Part shown: one piece after another, positions 63,650 through 64,000 of the stretch
Layout: each line of letters opens with the position of its first letter
Numbering within the stretch: the stretch's first letter is position 1
From: Glaciecola sp047250385
Lineage (GTDB): Bacteria > Pseudomonadota > Gammaproteobacteria > Enterobacterales > Alteromonadaceae
Direction: 5' to 3'
Length of the DNA: 64,000 nucleotides
Assembly: GCF_047250385.1 (NCBI RefSeq)
Contig: NZ_JBLBVM010000036.1
Span: 5,983-69,982 of the forward strand
Notes under the pieces: generated by a model
What the model was told of the DNA's origin: nothing
Seen by the model: only the letters and a program-made list of their open reading frames with translations
The model's database searches: none
Position numbers and translations under genes: made by a program

Positions 63650-63826
63650 ATGAAAAGACAAAAAAGAGACAAGTTAACACGTGCCCATGCAAAAGGTTAT
63701 CAAGCAGGTATCTCAGGTCGTTCAAAGGAATTATGTCCATTCCAAGCTGCTGAAGCTCGTTCGGAATGGTTAGGAGGTTGGAGAGAAGCTCTGACCGACA
63801 GAAATGCGGGCTTAGTAGGCCGCTAG
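63650..63826 (+). CDS. rmf: Ribosome modulation factor
   Basis: A 58-residue protein nearly collinear with E. coli RMF (55): MKRQKRDKLTRAHAKGYQAGISGRSKE, CPFQ, WLGGWREAL. It joins two 70S ribosomes into the inactive 100S dimer in stationary phase. ATG at 63650 with AGAGAGG about 7 nt upstream; an earlier in-frame codon at 63533 would add an unlikely 39-residue extension. In relatives fabA often follows; here an insertion sequence begins 34 bp after the stop. Confidence 0.95.
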   Translation: MKRQKRDKLTRAHAKGYQAGISGRSKELCPFQAAEARSEWLGGWREALTDRNAGLVGR

Positions 63827-63866
63827 AATCTCATTCAATTAGATGTAAAAAAGCCCAACATGAAGT

Positions 63867-63908
63867 GACCCCCAATAGTTGGACAATCCAATTACTGGGG
63901 GTCTTTTT
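63867..63908 (+). terminator. Hairpin with T-run before orfA of the IS
   Basis: GACCCCCAATAGTTGGA (63867-63883) and TCCAATTACTGGGGGTC (63887-63903) pair with two mismatches, followed by five T and then the orfA ATG. It is both a possible terminator for incoming transcription and a lock on the GGGGGT Shine-Dalgarno sequence. Confidence 0.6.
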
Positions 63909-64000
63909 ATGTCCAAACATCACAAAGTATTTAAGTTAAAGCTAGCGAAATTAGCCCAAGAAGAGAGTTCAGTAGTCTTAGAGCGGAAGTTTGGGGTACG
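63909..64000 (+). CDS. IS3-family transposase OrfA (start only)
   Basis: Open reading frame MSKHHKVFKLKLAKLAQEES and onward to residue 30, where the window ends. The position, 48 bp from the IS end, and the beginning of a helix-turn-helix (VVLERKFGV) are typical of OrfA of IS150-like elements. GGGGGT 6 nt upstream may be the Shine-Dalgarno site. Confidence 0.75.
   Translation, partial: MSKHHKVFKLKLAKLAQEESSVVLERKFGV

Larger units (their letters stand above)
63861..64000 (+). mobile_element. IS3-family (IS150-like) insertion sequence, left end, truncated by window
   Basis: It begins TGAAGTGACCCCCAATAGTT, the terminal inverted-repeat type of IS150-group elements, and carries the start of orfA 48 bp in. 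The inverted repeat also forms half of a longer hairpin. The right end and the target duplication lie beyond the window. Confidence 0.85.

Overview
The window reads as chromosome from a marine, AT-leaning gammaproteobacterium of the Alteromonadales (Colwelliaceae/Pseudoalteromonadaceae-like; the family level is inference). Supporting marks are a large NAD-type glutamate dehydrogenase, a rhombosortase with a GlyGly-CTERM protease, the pepN-DUF2835-gdhB-pyrD and rlmKL-glutaredoxin-uup-DUF3466-rmf gene orders, msrC-proQ-prc, and RluF and RlmJ enzymes. Nearly all genes are intact, and no rRNA, tRNA or CRISPR array was found. The right edge cuts into an IS3-family (IS150-like) insertion sequence.

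Layout. 1-1.7 kb: the 3' end of a run of short-chain dehydrogenases plus a YaiI-family gene. 2-6.2 kb: PLP enzymes (aspartate/aromatic aminotransferase, cystathionine gamma-synthase family), an NRDE protein and a periplasmic glutathione peroxidase. 6.4-14.1 kb: S9 peptidase lipoprotein, rhombosortase, enoyl-CoA hydratase, gamma-glutamyltransferase, a small lipoprotein and cysK. 14.3-24 kb: a MoxR ATPase/VWA pair, rluF, a patatin, a MATE exporter and a 1392-residue subtilase ending in a rhombosortase-type sorting tail. 24.4-28.2 kb: branched-chain 2-oxoacid dehydrogenase E1alpha-E1beta-E2. 28.3-32.6 kb: rlmJ, an unusual kinase-like protein, tesB and a gamma-carbonic-anhydrase-like protein. 32.6-33.2 kb: a 646-bp gene-free AT-rich region that carries a likely small RNA on the minus strand and DnaA-box-like sites. 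33.2-43.8 kb: SpmA/SpmB-like membrane protein, msrC-(93 aa)-proQ-prc, two sodium-coupled carriers and pepN.

44.2-51.1 kb: DUF1302 outer-membrane protein, DUF1329 periplasmic protein, YCF48-like propeller and an MMPL/HpnN-type RND transporter. I read these as a four-part trans-envelope system for a hydrophobic cargo, inserted between DUF2835 and gdhB. It is the best candidate for an under-described system here. Two perfect palindromes lie in its leader, and an intrinsic terminator sits between its second and third genes.

51.4-64 kb: gdhB, pyrD, then a translationally coupled rlmKL-glutaredoxin-uup run, a secreted DUF3466 protein and rmf. The IS copy has inserted just behind rmf, apparently inside its terminator. 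All functions are read from sequence motifs and remembered families; no database search was run.
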